Source of the DNA: Polaribacter sp. ALD11
GTDB lineage: Bacteria; Bacteroidota; Bacteroidia; Flavobacteriales; Flavobacteriaceae
DNA: 64,000 nt
Direction: 5' to 3'
Assembly (NCBI RefSeq): GCF_002831685.1
Contig: NZ_CP025119.1
Coordinates: forward strand, 531,001 to 595,000
Made by a program: the position numbers and the translations under genes. This document shows, one piece after another, positions 52,936 through 62,415 of this stretch (the stretch's first letter is position 1; each line of letters starts with the position of its first letter). The notes below the pieces were generated by a model. It saw only the letters and a list, made by a program, of their open reading frames with translations, did not search any database and was not told the origin of the DNA.

Positions 52936-54213
52936 CTATTTTGCAGGTAAAACTTTACCAACGCATTCACCAAAACCGATACGTACCGTGTCATTTTTAC
53001 AATGCGCACGCATAATTACAGTATCATTATCATTAATAAATTTACGTGTTGTGCCATCTTTTAAAGTAATAGGGTTTTGTCCACGCCAAGTTAATTCTAG
53101 CATCGAACCAAAACTATCTTTCGTTGGTCCAGAAATTGTACCAGAACCCATCATGTCTCCAGCTTCAACAGGGCAACCATTTACGGTATGATGTGCCAAT
53201 TGTTGTGCCATGGTCCAATACATGTATTTAAAATTCGAGTTTGCAACTACTGTTTCTTCTCCGTTTTCTGGTTGAATACCTACTTGTAAATGAATATCAT
53301 AACTTCCTTTTCCTTCTTGTTTTAAATAGGGTAGTGGCTCGTGAACTTGTTTTGGGTTGTCTGTTCTAAAAGGCTCTAAAGCATCTAAGGTTACAATCCA
53401 AGGTGAAATTGTTGACGCAAAACTTTTCCCTAAAAACGGACCTAAAGGCACATATTCCCAAGCTTGAATATCTCTTGCAGACCAATCGTTAAATTGTACC
53501 AAACCAAAAATATATTCTTCTGCTTCTTCAATAGGAATTCGATCACCGATAACATTTGCATCTGTCGTAATAAACGCCATTTCCAATTCAAAGTCTAATA
53601 ATTTTGAAGGTCCGAAACCAGGGGTATTACTTCCGTCTGCGGGTTTAGATTGTCCCATTGGCCTTCTAACGGGCACTCCAGAAGGTATAATCGAAGAACT
53701 TCTACCGTGATAACCTATTGGTATGTGTAACCAGTTTGGCAGTAATGCATTTTCTGGATCTCTAAATAAAGACCCCACATTTGTTGCATGCTCTTTACTT
53801 GCATAAAAATCTGTATAGTCTCCTACAGAAACTGGCAATAACATTTCAACTTCGTCCATTCTAAAGATAATTTTATCTTTATGGTCTGCATTGTCGCGCA
53901 AAGATCCATTAGTAACATCAAAAACTTCTGCAATTCTATTTCTTACCAATCGCCAAGTTTTTCTACCATCTGCAATAAAGTCGTTTAAGTTATCTTGTAA
54001 AAATATATCATCTGTTAAAGGAATCCCTTCAAAGTACCCTAATTGATGAAAAGCACCTAAATCTATGGCAAAATCACCAATTCTACTTCCTATTGTAATT
54101 ATATCATCTCTTGTAATAAAAACACCGAATGGAATATTTTGTACTGGAAAATCTGAATCTTCCTCTACTTTTAACCATGATTTTCTATTCGGATTATTTG
54201 CTGTTATGATCAT
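52936..54213 (-). CDS. fahA: Fumarylacetoacetase
   Basis: This 425-residue enzyme splits fumarylacetoacetate to fumarate and acetoacetate, the last step of tyrosine breakdown. The N-terminal SH3-like domain has DFPVQNIPFGVF. The catalytic domain has YTDFYASKEHATNVG with metal-binding Asp and catalytic His. PNWLHIPIGYHGRSSSII, FELEMAFI, and LVQFNDWSARDIQAWEYVPL with further metal ligands follow. Length fits the eukaryote-like long form. It has its own promoter box and terminator. Confidence 0.95.
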   Translation of the reverse strand: MIITANNPNRKSWLKVEEDSDFPVQNIPFGVFITRDDIITIGSRIGDFAIDLGAFHQLGYFEGIPLTDDIFLQDNLNDFIADGRKTWRLVRNRIAEVFDVTNGSLRDNADHKDKIIFRMDEVEMLLPVSVGDYTDFYASKEHATNVGSLFRDPENALLPNWLHIPIGYHGRSSSIIPSGVPVRRPMGQSKPADGSNTPGFGPSKLLDFELEMAFITTDANVIGDRIPIEEAEEYIFGLVQFNDWSARDIQAWEYVPLGPFLGKSFASTISPWIVTLDALEPFRTDNPKQVHEPLPYLKQEGKGSYDIHLQVGIQPENGEETVVANSNFKYMYWTMAQQLAHHTVNGCPVEAGDMMGSGTISGPTKDSFGSMLELTWRGQNPITLKDGTTRKFINDNDTVIMRAHCKNDTVRIGFGECVGKVLPAK

Positions 54214-54235
54214 TCTATAAATTCTTTATTTTGTT

Positions 54236-54243
54236 CAAATCTA
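54236..54243 (-). promoter_or_regulatory. -7 box of fahA
   Basis: Minus-strand TAGATTTG matches TAnnTTTG, 22 bases before the ATG. Confidence 0.5.
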
Positions 54244-54379
54244 TGGAATTTTTTCTCATTTTTAAAATGAAATTCCACGAATAACTTATTTTTAACATTG
54301 CTTTTTTTTGAAATATACAAATCTTAATAAGTTCTTGAAAATATACGAAAAAGTTATTTAAAAGAATTTGGTTTTTTAT

Positions 54380-54387
54380 TACTTTTG
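54380..54387 (+). promoter_or_regulatory. -7 box of glyA, decides its start
   Basis: TACTTTTG matches TAnnTTTG. It lies after the in-frame codon at 54368, so translation must begin at the ATG at 54410, 22 bases downstream. Confidence 0.55.
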
Positions 54388-54409
54388 GTTCTTACTCAAA
54401 ACAACAACA

Positions 54410-55684
54410 ATGCAATTAGACAATCAAATTTTTGACCTTATTCAGGAAGAAAAAGAAAGACAATTAAATGGTTTGGAATTAATCGCTTCAGAAAACTTTG
54501 TAAGTGACCAAGTAATGCAAGCCCAAGGTTCTATTTTAACCAATAAATACGCCGAAGGATATCCTGGAAAAAGGTATTACGGAGGTTGTGAAATTGTTGA
54601 TATTGTAGAGCAAATAGCTATTGATAGAGCAAAAGAATTATTTGGTGCCGAATATGTAAACGTGCAGCCACATTCTGGTTCTCAGGCAAATACAGCAGTT
54701 TTTGCAGCATGTTTAAAACCTGGAGATACTATTTTAGGATTCGATTTATCTCATGGTGGCCATTTAACACATGGTTCTTCTGTAAATTTTTCTGGTAAAC
54801 TATACAACCCAACTTTTTATGGTGTTGATAAGGAAACAGGTATTATTGATTATGATCATGTAGCGCAACAGGCAAAAGAGCATAAACCTAAATTGATTAT
54901 TGCTGGTGCTTCTGCGTATTCTAGAGATATTGATTTTGAGAAGTTTAGAGAAATTGCAGACTCTGTTGGTGCTATTTTAATGGCAGATATTTCGCATCCT
55001 GCTGGTTTAATTGCCAAAGGAATTTTAAATGACCCGTTACCTCATTGTCATATTGTAACTACTACAACTCATAAAACGTTACGTGGACCAAGAGGAGGAA
55101 TGATTATGATTGGTAAAGATTTCGATAATCCTTTTGGAGAAACTTTAAAGAGTGGTAAACCTAAAAAGATGTCAACTTTAATAAATTCAGCTGTTTTTCC
55201 TGGAAACCAAGGTGGACCTTTAGAGCACGTTATTGCTGCAAAAGCAATTGCTTTTGGAGAAGCTTTAACAGATGAGTTTTTAGAGTACCAAATTCAAGTA
55301 AAAGAAAATGCTGCTGCAATGGCAAAAGAATTTGTAGCAAAAGGATATAATATTATTTCTGGAGGTACAGATAATCACTGTATGTTAATTGACTTGCGTA
55401 ATAAAGATATTTCTGGTAAAGATGCAGAAATAGCTTTGGGTAAAGCAGACATTACAGTTAATAAAAACATGGTTCCTTTTGATGATAAATCTCCGTTTGT
55501 AACTTCTGGTATTAGAATTGGAACTCCTGCAATTACAACGCGTGGTTTAAAAGTTGAAGACATGAAAGCTGTTGTAGATTTTATTGATGAAGCAATTCAG
55601 AATGCAGAAAATGAAGAAGCTTTGCATGAAATAGGAGAACGTGTCTCTGAAATGATGAGTGCAAGAAGATTATTCGTTATGTAA
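54410..55684 (+). CDS. glyA: Serine hydroxymethyltransferase
   Basis: This 424-residue PLP enzyme interconverts serine and glycine with tetrahydrofolate. It begins [20 protein letters not shown], with [38 protein letters not shown], and the PLP lysine at residue 222 in [24 protein letters not shown] and [15 protein letters not shown] follow. A longer reading frame runs upstream to 54368, but the promoter box lies inside it, so the ATG at 54410 is used. Three hairpins follow the stop. Confidence 0.97.
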   Translation: MQLDNQIFDLIQEEKERQLNGLELIASENFVSDQVMQAQGSILTNKYAEGYPGKRYYGGCEIVDIVEQIAIDRAKELFGAEYVNVQPHSGSQANTAVFAACLKPGDTILGFDLSHGGHLTHGSSVNFSGKLYNPTFYGVDKETGIIDYDHVAQQAKEHKPKLIIAGASAYSRDIDFEKFREIADSVGAILMADISHPAGLIAKGILNDPLPHCHIVTTTTHKTLRGPRGGMIMIGKDFDNPFGETLKSGKPKKMSTLINSAVFPGNQGGPLEHVIAAKAIAFGEALTDEFLEYQIQVKENAAAMAKEFVAKGYNIISGGTDNHCMLIDLRNKDISGKDAEIALGKADITVNKNMVPFDDKSPFVTSGIRIGTPAITTRGLKVEDMKAVVDFIDEAIQNAENEEALHEIGERVSEMMSARRLFVM

Positions 55685-55685
55685 T

Positions 55686-55722
55686 AACCACGTAGTGGTT
55701 TCAAAGATCTCACTGAGGTGAG
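55686..55722 (+). repeat. Two small hairpins after glyA
   Basis: ACCAC-GTA-GTGGT (55688-55700) and CTCAC-TGAG-GTGAG (55709-55722) are short perfect stems placed one after the other, just ahead of the main terminator. They may protect the 3' end of the mRNA; this is an inference. Confidence 0.45.
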
Positions 55723-55730
55723 TAAATATA

Positions 55731-55766
55731 AAAAAAAGCATCAAGTTTAAACTTGATGCTTTTTTC
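55731..55766 (+). terminator. Terminator of glyA
   Basis: AAAAGCATCAAGTTT pairs with AAACTTGATGCTTTT with T runs after. It may also act for the CsbD gene on the minus strand, as A runs lie on the left. Confidence 0.9.
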
Positions 55767-55791
55767 TTTAGCTATAAGGTCTAAAAGTTGA

Positions 55792-55977
55792 TTACCAACT
55801 TTTAACTTCTTTTTCAATTTCTTCACGAGTCTTCCCGTATTTTTCCTGAATTTTTCCAACTAGTTTGTCAAAAGAACCTTCTGCTTCCATAGACTTGTCG
55901 TTGGTCACTTTCCCAAACTGTTCTTTAAATTCTCCTTTAATTTGTTTCCAATTTCCTTCGTTTGTGTCTGAATTCAT
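55792..55977 (-). CDS. CsbD family stress protein
   Basis: This 61-residue protein has the CsbD signature: GNWKQIKGEFKEQFGKVTND, then EAEGSFDKLVGKIQEKYGKT. CsbD-like proteins are small, hydrophilic, and rise in general stress in many bacteria; their action is unknown. A full minus-strand promoter at 56023-56050 drives it. The neighbouring 78-residue gene is also small, charged and hydrophilic, so the two may belong to one stress response. Confidence 0.9.
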   Translation of the reverse strand: MNSDTNEGNWKQIKGEFKEQFGKVTNDKSMEAEGSFDKLVGKIQEKYGKTREEIEKEVKSW

Positions 55978-56022
55978 ATTCTTTTTTTTTGTGTACTTAA
56001 ATAGTACTTGTTAATAATACTA

Positions 56023-56050
56023 CAAATTTAATAGGAAACTACTTCATCAA
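56023..56050 (-). promoter_or_regulatory. Promoter of the CsbD gene
   Basis: On the minus strand a -33 TTG (56050-56048) and a -7 TAAATTTG (56030-56023) are 17 bases apart. The ATG is at 55977. Confidence 0.6.
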
Positions 56051-56089
56051 TTAATCCTATCAATTAAAATACTAACTCATTTGATAAAA

Positions 56090-56326
56090 TTATTTTTTTT
56101 CAGAATTTTGAATTTTGTCTGCAACTTTATCAGCATCTTCAGTTGCACTATGTACTTGATCTTTTAGCTTCTCTTTATCTTCTCCTTTCAATCTATCTTT
56201 ACTGCTATCTTTATCTTTATATCCTTTTTTAACAGTTCCTTTTAAAGGGTGTAAACCTCTTTCAAGTTCGTCTCCTGAATTTCCTTTTGTTACGTTTTCT
56301 GTACTAGGTTTATCTTTCTTTGCCAT
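56090..56326 (-). CDS. Small hydrophilic charged protein
   Basis: This 78-residue protein is rich in Lys, Asp, Glu and Ser and is probably disordered. Its C-terminal half (SSKDRLKGEDKEKLKDQVHS, then ATEDADKVADKIQ) has the repeating pattern seen in hydrophilins and YtxH/CsbD-like stress proteins. No known domain is certain. Its own -7 box TATTTTTG lies at 56364-56357 on the minus strand. The neighbour is CsbD, which supports a stress role. Not otherwise recognised. Confidence 0.65.
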   Translation of the reverse strand: MAKKDKPSTENVTKGNSGDELERGLHPLKGTVKKGYKDKDSSKDRLKGEDKEKLKDQVHSATEDADKVADKIQNSEKK

Positions 56327-56421
56327 AATTATATTTTAAATGAATATTAATTACATCAAAAATAAAAATTAGAGTACTATTTAATTAACCATATCAATAT
56401 AAATAAGAACTCAAAAGAATT

Positions 56422-57768
56422 TTAGTTATTAGAACTAGCACGATCAATAATATTTTCTGGTAGCGATTTTTTAGCTTTTGCGCCCATTTTCTTTAACTTT
56501 TCTACACTTGTAATTATATTTCCTCTACCATCAATTAGTTTGTTCATTGCGTTAGAATATTCTTTTTTGCTATCATCAATTCTTTTCCCAATTCCTATTA
56601 AATCACTTAAAAGACCTTGAAATTTATCATATAAAGCACCTGCTTGTCTTGCAATTTCTAAGGCATTTCTTTGCTGTTTTTCGTTATTCCACATCGTATC
56701 AATGGTGCGCAATGTTGCCAAAAGGGTAGAAGGAGTTACAATGACAATGTTTTTTTCAAATGCTTTGTTGTATAAATAGGTGTCAGAATTTAAAGCAACG
56801 GCAAACGCAGGTTCAATTGGAATAAATAATAAGACAAAATCTGGAGATTCTATTTTATAGATATCTTCATATTTTTTATCACTTAATTGATCTACGTGCC
56901 TTTTTAGAGAAGCAACGTGTTCTTTTAAGAAACGTTCTTTTAAAGCATCATCTTCTTCATTAATATATTGTTCATAAGCAACTAAAGAAACCTTAGAATC
57001 TACAATCATTTTTTTGTTATCTGGTAAATGAATTACAACATCTGGTAATACGCGTTTGCCTTCATCATTGGTAAAGCTTTGCTGTACAAAATACTCTCTA
57101 TCTTTCTCTAAACCAGACTTTTCTAAAACACGTTCTAAAACCAATTCGCCCCAATTACCTTGCATTTTATTATCACCCTTTAAAGCTTTTGTTAGGTTGA
57201 TAGTTTCTTTACTCATTTGTAGATTTAGTTCTTTTAAACCTAAAATTTGCTGACGTAAAGCGGCATGATAATCGATACTTTCTTTGTGTGTTTTTTCTAC
57301 TTTATCTTCAAATCCCTTTATTTTTTCTTGTAGTGGACTTAAAATATTTTTTATATTTTCTTTGTTTTGTTGCGTAAATTTTGATGATTTTTCATCTAAA
57401 ATTCTATTTGCTAAATTTTCAAATTCTTTTGTAAATTTTTCATTTAACTTTTCTACTTCTCCTTTATTTTCGGCTAGCTTTAACTGTAAATTATTTATTT
57501 CTGATTCTTGCCTTGTATTTGAAGTAATTAATTTTTCCTTTTCTTGTTGATTATCTTTTAGCTCTTTTTGAGATTCAATAAAATTATTTTCTGTGATATC
57601 TTTAGATAATTGCAGCAAAATAACACGTTCTTCTAGTGTAGACTTTTCCTTTTCTACAATAGTTCTCTCTTTTTCGAAGTTTAATTTAGAAAGTAACTTT
57701 CCTATAAATAAACCAATTAAGGCAAATATTATAGCTATTAATAAGTATATAATTATTTCAGGCATCAT
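56422..57768 (-). CDS. rmuC: DNA recombination protein RmuC
   Basis: This 448-residue protein has an N-terminal membrane anchor (about 4-22, IIIYLLIAIIFALIGLFIG), a coiled coil to about residue 190, then the RmuC nuclease-like domain. That domain shows KMQGNWGELVLERVLEKSGL, LPDVVIHLPDNKKMIVDSKV (core Asp and Lys residues), FVLLFIPIEPAFAVAL and IVTPSTLLATLRTI. RmuC limits inversions between short repeats and contributes to phage defence and repair. It is a single gene. No consensus promoter was identified. Confidence 0.94.
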   Translation of the reverse strand: MMPEIIIYLLIAIIFALIGLFIGKLLSKLNFEKERTIVEKEKSTLEERVILLQLSKDITENNFIESQKELKDNQQEKEKLITSNTRQESEINNLQLKLAENKGEVEKLNEKFTKEFENLANRILDEKSSKFTQQNKENIKNILSPLQEKIKGFEDKVEKTHKESIDYHAALRQQILGLKELNLQMSKETINLTKALKGDNKMQGNWGELVLERVLEKSGLEKDREYFVQQSFTNDEGKRVLPDVVIHLPDNKKMIVDSKVSLVAYEQYINEEDDALKERFLKEHVASLKRHVDQLSDKKYEDIYKIESPDFVLLFIPIEPAFAVALNSDTYLYNKAFEKNIVIVTPSTLLATLRTIDTMWNNEKQQRNALEIARQAGALYDKFQGLLSDLIGIGKRIDDSKKEYSNAMNKLIDGRGNIITSVEKLKKMGAKAKKSLPENIIDRASSNN

Positions 57769-57856
57769 ATCAATTTAAGTCCTTAAATTTATCACTTTAA
57801 ATAATAAGATAAAATCTTTATATTCGGTTTTTGTAAACAATCAATTAAAAGAAATT

Positions 57857-58396
57857 TTGAAAATACTCGCTAAATTTATTTTACACACCCTTTTAGGGTG
57901 GAAAGTTGAAAATGGTTTTCCGCAAGAACCTAAGAAATACATTGTTATTGCTGCTCCACATACAAGTTGGGTAGATTTTCCTATTGCTATGCTAACAAGA
58001 ATGAGTCAAGGTACAATGGTTCATTTTATAGGTAAAGGATCTCTTTTTAAATGGCCTTTTGGTTATTTTTTTAAAGCTTTGGGTGGTACACCTGTAGATA
58101 GAAGTAAAAATAATAATTTAGTAGATGCTGTAATTGAAATATTTAATTCTAAAGAAGAGTTTCGGCTAGGTTTGTCTCCTGAAGGAACTAGAAAAAAAGT
58201 AGAAAAATGGAAAACAGGATTCTATTACATAGCAAAAGGAGCAAATGTACCTATTGTAATGGCTACTTTAGATTTTGAAAACAAAAAGGTAAAAATATCA
58301 GAACCTTATTATATCACTAATGATTTGGAAGAAGATTTTAAAAACTTCAAAGTATTTTTCAAGAATATTAGAGGTAAAAAACCTGAATTATCATAA
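57857..58396 (+). CDS. 1-acyl-sn-glycerol-3-phosphate acyltransferase-like protein, TTG start
   Basis: This 179-residue protein has the PlsC/LPLAT acyltransferase motifs: HTSWVDF (HX4D, about 34-40), KGSLFKWPFGYFFKALGGTP, and LSPEGTRKKVEKWKTGFYYI (about 108-127). It transfers an acyl chain to a lysophospholipid or similar lipid. It is shorter than E. coli PlsC and close to a short group common in Bacteroidota. The start is TTG at 57857; no ATG precedes the HX4D motif closely. It faces away from rmuC. Confidence 0.82.
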   Translation: MKILAKFILHTLLGWKVENGFPQEPKKYIVIAAPHTSWVDFPIAMLTRMSQGTMVHFIGKGSLFKWPFGYFFKALGGTPVDRSKNNNLVDAVIEIFNSKEEFRLGLSPEGTRKKVEKWKTGFYYIAKGANVPIVMATLDFENKKVKISEPYYITNDLEEDFKNFKVFFKNIRGKKPELS

Positions 58397-58424
58397 AATT
58401 ATAGTATTTATCAAAAAAAAAAAC

Positions 58425-58538
58425 TAAATTTGTAGTCGTAAATAATTTTTGATAGAGATTAGGGGCTTTATTATTTAGAAATTTACAAAATAGCATATGC
58501 TATGAAACGAGCCTTCAGTTTACTGGAGGCTTTTTTTT
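58425..58538 (+). ncRNA. Candidate small RNA
   Basis: A full -7 box TAAATTTG (58425-58432) is followed about 80 bases later by a strong terminator: GCCTTCAG (58511-58518) pairs with CTGGAGGC (58523-58530), then eight T. In between lie a perfect TAGCATATGCTA palindrome (58491-58502) and GGGGCT (58462-58467), which can pair with AGCCTT of the terminator arm. No frame of note exists, and the downstream gene is on the other strand, so this looks like a free RNA of about 100 bases. The Flavo-1 family is one candidate to test. Confidence 0.5.
58509..58538 (+). terminator. Terminator of the candidate small RNA
   Basis: An 8-base stem with one G-U pair and a 4-base loop is followed by a T run on the plus strand. 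It abuts the pepT stop on the other strand. Confidence 0.85.
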
Positions 58539-59778
58539 ATGTACTTTTTTCAACAACTTTTTGAGCAATACCAACAATTACTTCAGTTGCTTTTATCATA
58601 GACTCTACTGGAACATATTCGAAACGACCATGAAAATTATGTCCGCCAGCAAAAATATTAGGACAAGGTAAACCTTTAAAAGATAATTGAGAACCATCTG
58701 TTCCGCCACGAATTGGTTTAATAACTGGTGTAATTCCTATTTCTTTCATTACTTCTTCTACCAAATCTACAATATGCATTACAGGAACAATTTTTTCCTT
58801 CATATTAAAATATTGATTTTTAATTTCAATCTCAATTAAATCTTGTTCTAATCTTTCATTAAAATCAAACGCAATTCTTTGCATTAAATATTTTCTTTGC
58901 TCAAATAAATCAAAATCATGATCTCTAATAATATATTCTAAAACTGTTTTTTCTACATTCCCAGACATATCATGTAAATGAAAAAATCCTTCATAATCTG
59001 TCGTTTTCTCTGGAACTTCTTCCGGAGGGAGAGAAGCTATAAATTCATTTGCAATGTGCATGGAGTTAATCATTTTTCCTTTTGCATAACCAGGATGCAC
59101 AATTTTTCCTGTAATAGTAACTATTGCGCTAGCGGCATTAAAATTTTCATATTCTAATTCTCCTATCTGGCTTCCATCCATGGTATAGGCCCATTCTACA
59201 TCAAACTTATTAACGTCAAACTTATGAGCTCCTTTACCAACTTCTTCATCTGGTGTAAAACAAATTCTAATTTTACCATGTTTTAATTCTGGATGCTGAA
59301 TTAAATACTCCATGGCTGTTACAATTTCTGTAACACCTGCTTTGTCATCTGCTCCTAAAAGCGTTGTACCATCTGTTGTTATTAGTGTTTGCCCTTTGTA
59401 TTGCAACAAATCTTCAAAATAATTTGGAGAAAGTATAATCTTTTTTTCTTCATTTAGAATAATGTCATTTCCTTGATAGTTTTCTACAATTTGTGGTTTT
59501 ACATTTTTTCCTGTAAAATCTGGACTTGTATCTATGTGTGCAACAAAACCAATGGTTGGTACTCTATGCTCTATATTGCTTGGTAAAGTTGCCATGATGT
59601 AGCAGTTTTCATCTAGCTCAACATCTTGCATTCCTATATTTTTTAAATCTTCAACTAAAATATTAGCTAAATTCCATTGTTTTTCTGTGCTAGGAAAAGC
59701 AGGATTGTTAGGATCTGATTCGGTATCTACAGTTACATATTTTATAAATCGGTCTGTTATATGTTTTTTCTCAATCAT
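58537..59778 (-). CDS. pepT: Peptidase T (tripeptidase)
   Basis: This 413-residue M20B dizinc peptidase removes the N-terminal residue of tripeptides. Zinc and catalytic residues are visible in GFVAHIDTSPD, TLLGADDKAGVTEIVTAM, CFTPDEEVGKGAHKFD, YTMDGSQIGELE, and a C-terminal IRGGTDGSQLSFKGLP and GGHNFHGRFEYVPVESM. Length is normal. It lies two bases after the 191-residue lipoprotein gene and ends the operon that begins with the BNR-repeat protein. Confidence 0.96.
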   Translation of the reverse strand: MIEKKHITDRFIKYVTVDTESDPNNPAFPSTEKQWNLANILVEDLKNIGMQDVELDENCYIMATLPSNIEHRVPTIGFVAHIDTSPDFTGKNVKPQIVENYQGNDIILNEEKKIILSPNYFEDLLQYKGQTLITTDGTTLLGADDKAGVTEIVTAMEYLIQHPELKHGKIRICFTPDEEVGKGAHKFDVNKFDVEWAYTMDGSQIGELEYENFNAASAIVTITGKIVHPGYAKGKMINSMHIANEFIASLPPEEVPEKTTDYEGFFHLHDMSGNVEKTVLEYIIRDHDFDLFEQRKYLMQRIAFDFNERLEQDLIEIEIKNQYFNMKEKIVPVMHIVDLVEEVMKEIGITPVIKPIRGGTDGSQLSFKGLPCPNIFAGGHNFHGRFEYVPVESMIKATEVIVGIAQKVVEKST

Positions 59779-59780
59779 TT

Positions 59781-60356
59781 TTATTGTTCTAGTTTTATTT
59801 TTTCTATTAACGTTATTGCTTTACAAAGTCTTTGGTTTACTAAAGAATCTCCATAAATTTCTGCTTTTACAACTAAAGATTTCTCCTTATTTATATGCAC
59901 GAAAATTTGCAGCGATTTGTATTTGTACTTTCCTTTTTTACCGATAGAAACTACGTAATAACTTGGTTTATCTAAAAAAGAAAATTCTTTTGCTGTTTTC
60001 TGAATTAGTTTATTTGATAAATTTTCATGTTCAATTTTTAGTTTGAAAATATCACTAATAGTTATGGAATTATAAATGTAATTTACATCTAAAAGTATTG
60101 CTTCTGTAAGTTGTTTGGTTGTATCTGCAGCATATATTGAAGACTGAACCTCATCTGTGTATACGCTAGTTTTCCAACTTGTTGGAAATTCTACAGAAAA
60201 AGTTCCTTTTATATCTTTTATGACTTCTAAATTATTAAAGAATATTTCTTTACAATTAAAATCTTCTTTTAATACTGATTGCTGATTACATGCATACAAT
60301 AGGAGTGAAGCGAAAAAAAGAACTGTTATACTACCTATTATTTTGCTATAACTCAA
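59781..60356 (-). CDS. Lipoprotein of unknown function
   Basis: This 191-residue protein starts with a lipoprotein signal (MSYSKIIGSITVLFFASLLL, then YAC with Cys23). The mature part has a PsbP-like pattern (KGTFSVEFPTSWKTSVYTDE and beta-strands KYKSLQIFVHINKEKSLVVK). No family was recognised with certainty. It overlaps the upstream BNR-repeat gene by 11 bases and leads into pepT, so all three are one transcript. Confidence 0.7.
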   Translation of the reverse strand: MSYSKIIGSITVLFFASLLLYACNQQSVLKEDFNCKEIFFNNLEVIKDIKGTFSVEFPTSWKTSVYTDEVQSSIYAADTTKQLTEAILLDVNYIYNSITISDIFKLKIEHENLSNKLIQKTAKEFSFLDKPSYYVVSIGKKGKYKYKSLQIFVHINKEKSLVVKAEIYGDSLVNQRLCKAITLIEKIKLEQ

Positions 60357-61386
60357 GTTTTCCTATTTTTTTATCTCCGCTTAACCAAGCTGTATTTTCA
60401 TCTATAAACTGAATTGCATAATAACCTTCTTTAGAAACATCTTTCCAAGTTATTCCACCATCATTAGAAAAAGAAATGCCTGTTTTACCAACTGCAAAAA
60501 CTTCTTTACCTGCTGTGTTTGGTACATATTGTACGCAACTTTTATAATTGGGGCTTTGGTTGTTAGCCACTAAAGTCCAAGTTTTACCTCCATCTTTAGT
60601 AATTGCTTTATTTGCTTTGTTTTCTAGAGGTTTAGAGTAATCTCCACCAATTATAATTCCGTTATTTTCATCAAAGAAATCGATCGAATAAATTCCTTGA
60701 GGTCCATTTCCTTGAATTATTGGAGTTTCAAAAACCTGCCAAGTTTTCCCGAAATTTGTAGACTTTAAAATTCTTGCTTTGTTTCCTCCAGAAGCAATCC
60801 AAACGGTATTACCAATTGTTTTTATATTGGTATTACTTGCAGCAAAAAAAGCTTCCCCTTCAATAATTTCTGGTAAATTTTCACAAGGAATTTTATTCCA
60901 AGTTTCACCTCCATCTTCTGTAAGAATTATAGAAGCACATTCTTCTGTAGGGTCGCCAACTGCAATTCCGTGTAAATTATCATCAAAAAAAGTAAGTGCA
61001 TCATAAAAAACCTTTTTATCTTCTTCTGTATATTGCAAAGTTGCTTCACCTTCAGAAATTTTATATAGTAAAGCAGGGTTTCCGATAGATAATGCAAAGT
61101 AATCTGAACCATTAAAAGCTAAACTTCTAAAATGCGGAATAATAGAATCTTGGTACCGAATATTTAAAACATTCCAAAGTGCACCATTATCTGTTGTAAA
61201 ACCAACATCACCATTTGAGCCTGCATAAAATATGGTTTCATTATCTACTACTTGAATTGCTCTAATACTAGAACTGTCTATTTCAAAGGCCTTAATAGTC
61301 ACTTTTTCGATGTTTCTTGGTTTGTATTCTTGTTTACACGCCATAAAAAAAAGGAAAGTAAAAATAAGTACGATTATTCTGTTCAT
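60346..61386 (-). CDS. BNR/YCF48-like beta-propeller lipoprotein
   Basis: This 346-residue protein begins with a lipoprotein signal (MNRIIVLIFTFLFFMAC, Cys17). It then has repeated BNR-type blades: TTDNGALWNVLNIRY, LTEDGGETWNKIPC, KSTNFGKTWQVFE, TKDGGKTWTLVA and FSNDGGITWKDVS. The fold resembles YCF48/Hcf136 assembly factors and photosynthesis-unrelated propellers often labelled oxidoreductase. It probably binds a protein partner outside the inner membrane. It overlaps the following lipoprotein gene. Confidence 0.82.
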   Translation of the reverse strand: MNRIIVLIFTFLFFMACKQEYKPRNIEKVTIKAFEIDSSSIRAIQVVDNETIFYAGSNGDVGFTTDNGALWNVLNIRYQDSIIPHFRSLAFNGSDYFALSIGNPALLYKISEGEATLQYTEEDKKVFYDALTFFDDNLHGIAVGDPTEECASIILTEDGGETWNKIPCENLPEIIEGEAFFAASNTNIKTIGNTVWIASGGNKARILKSTNFGKTWQVFETPIIQGNGPQGIYSIDFFDENNGIIIGGDYSKPLENKANKAITKDGGKTWTLVANNQSPNYKSCVQYVPNTAGKEVFAVGKTGISFSNDGGITWKDVSKEGYYAIQFIDENTAWLSGDKKIGKLEL

Positions 61387-61431
61387 TTTTGATATTTTTA
61401 TGCCACTAAAGTAAACAAATCATAATAGATA

Positions 61432-62400
61432 ATGAAAAAAGCATTGGTAATTTCTGGAGGTGGAAGTAAAGGCGCATTTGCAGGCGGGGTTGCACAATAC
61501 TTAATGAAAAACGAAAATAAAAAATATGATTTGTTTTTAGGAACTTCTACAGGAAGTTTAATGGTTTCTCACCTGGCACTGGGTATGTTAGACGAATTAA
61601 AAGAATTATATACCAATGTAAACCAAGAAACTATTTTTAGTAACAATCCTTTTAAAATTAAGAAAATTGCTGGAGAAAAAGTGATCACTATTAATCATTT
61701 AAATACTTTCTGGAACTTTTTAAACGGTAGAAAAACGTTTGGAGAGAGCAAAAATTTACGTTCTTTAATTAAAAGGAACATTACAAAAGAAATGTATGTT
61801 AAAATTAGAGCAGCAAACAAAGAAGTAGTGGTTACGGTTTCTAATATAACAGCAAATCAAATAGAATATAAATCTATAACAGATTGTACCTATGACGATT
61901 TCTGTGATTGGATTTGGGGTTCTTGTAATTATGTACCGTTTATGAGTTTGCTTGAAAAAAACCACTGCCAATATGCAGACGGTGGTTTTGGTTCTTTAGT
62001 ACCAATTAGAGAAGCTATTTTAAGAGGCGCAACAGAAATTGATGCCATTATTTTAGAAACTGAGGTTACACAGATTAACAGATTGCCAGCTACAAATCCG
62101 TTTTCTTTATTGTTTGATGTGTTCGATTTTATGTTAACACATGTAGAAAGACATAATATTACTATTGGTAAATTAGCGGCTTCGAATAAAGATATTAAAC
62201 TAAATTTATATTATACACCAACTGTTTTAACAACAAATTCTTTGGTTTTTGATCAGAAATTAATGAAAAAATGGTGGAAGTCTGGTTTTAATTATGCGAA
62301 ATCTAAAGACGAAGAAAAAATGAGTGAGTTTAGACCAGATGTTCTTACCGACCAAGAAATGGAAGATTCTGCGGAAGATGTAGAAAACTTAAACATTTAA
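61432..62400 (+). CDS. Patatin-like phospholipase
   Basis: This 322-residue protein has the patatin fold. The oxyanion loop ISGGGSKGAFAGGVAQYLM is followed by the nucleophile in LGTSTGSLMVSHLAL (GxSxG near 37-41) and the catalytic Asp in YADGGFGSLVPI near residue 181. These enzymes hydrolyse acyl esters of lipids. No signal peptide is seen, so it is cytosolic. It lies 15 bases before the DUF72 gene and is probably co-transcribed with it. Confidence 0.9.
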   Translation: MKKALVISGGGSKGAFAGGVAQYLMKNENKKYDLFLGTSTGSLMVSHLALGMLDELKELYTNVNQETIFSNNPFKIKKIAGEKVITINHLNTFWNFLNGRKTFGESKNLRSLIKRNITKEMYVKIRAANKEVVVTVSNITANQIEYKSITDCTYDDFCDWIWGSCNYVPFMSLLEKNHCQYADGGFGSLVPIREAILRGATEIDAIILETEVTQINRLPATNPFSLLFDVFDFMLTHVERHNITIGKLAASNKDIKLNLYYTPTVLTTNSLVFDQKLMKKWWKSGFNYAKSKDEEKMSEFRPDVLTDQEMEDSAEDVENLNI

Positions 62401-62415
62401 GAACGTACTAATACT

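Noticed and set aside
55792..56326. Two small genes considered as a toxin-antitoxin pair
   Set aside because: One is CsbD and the other a hydrophilin-like protein; each has its own promoter box and they do not overlap.
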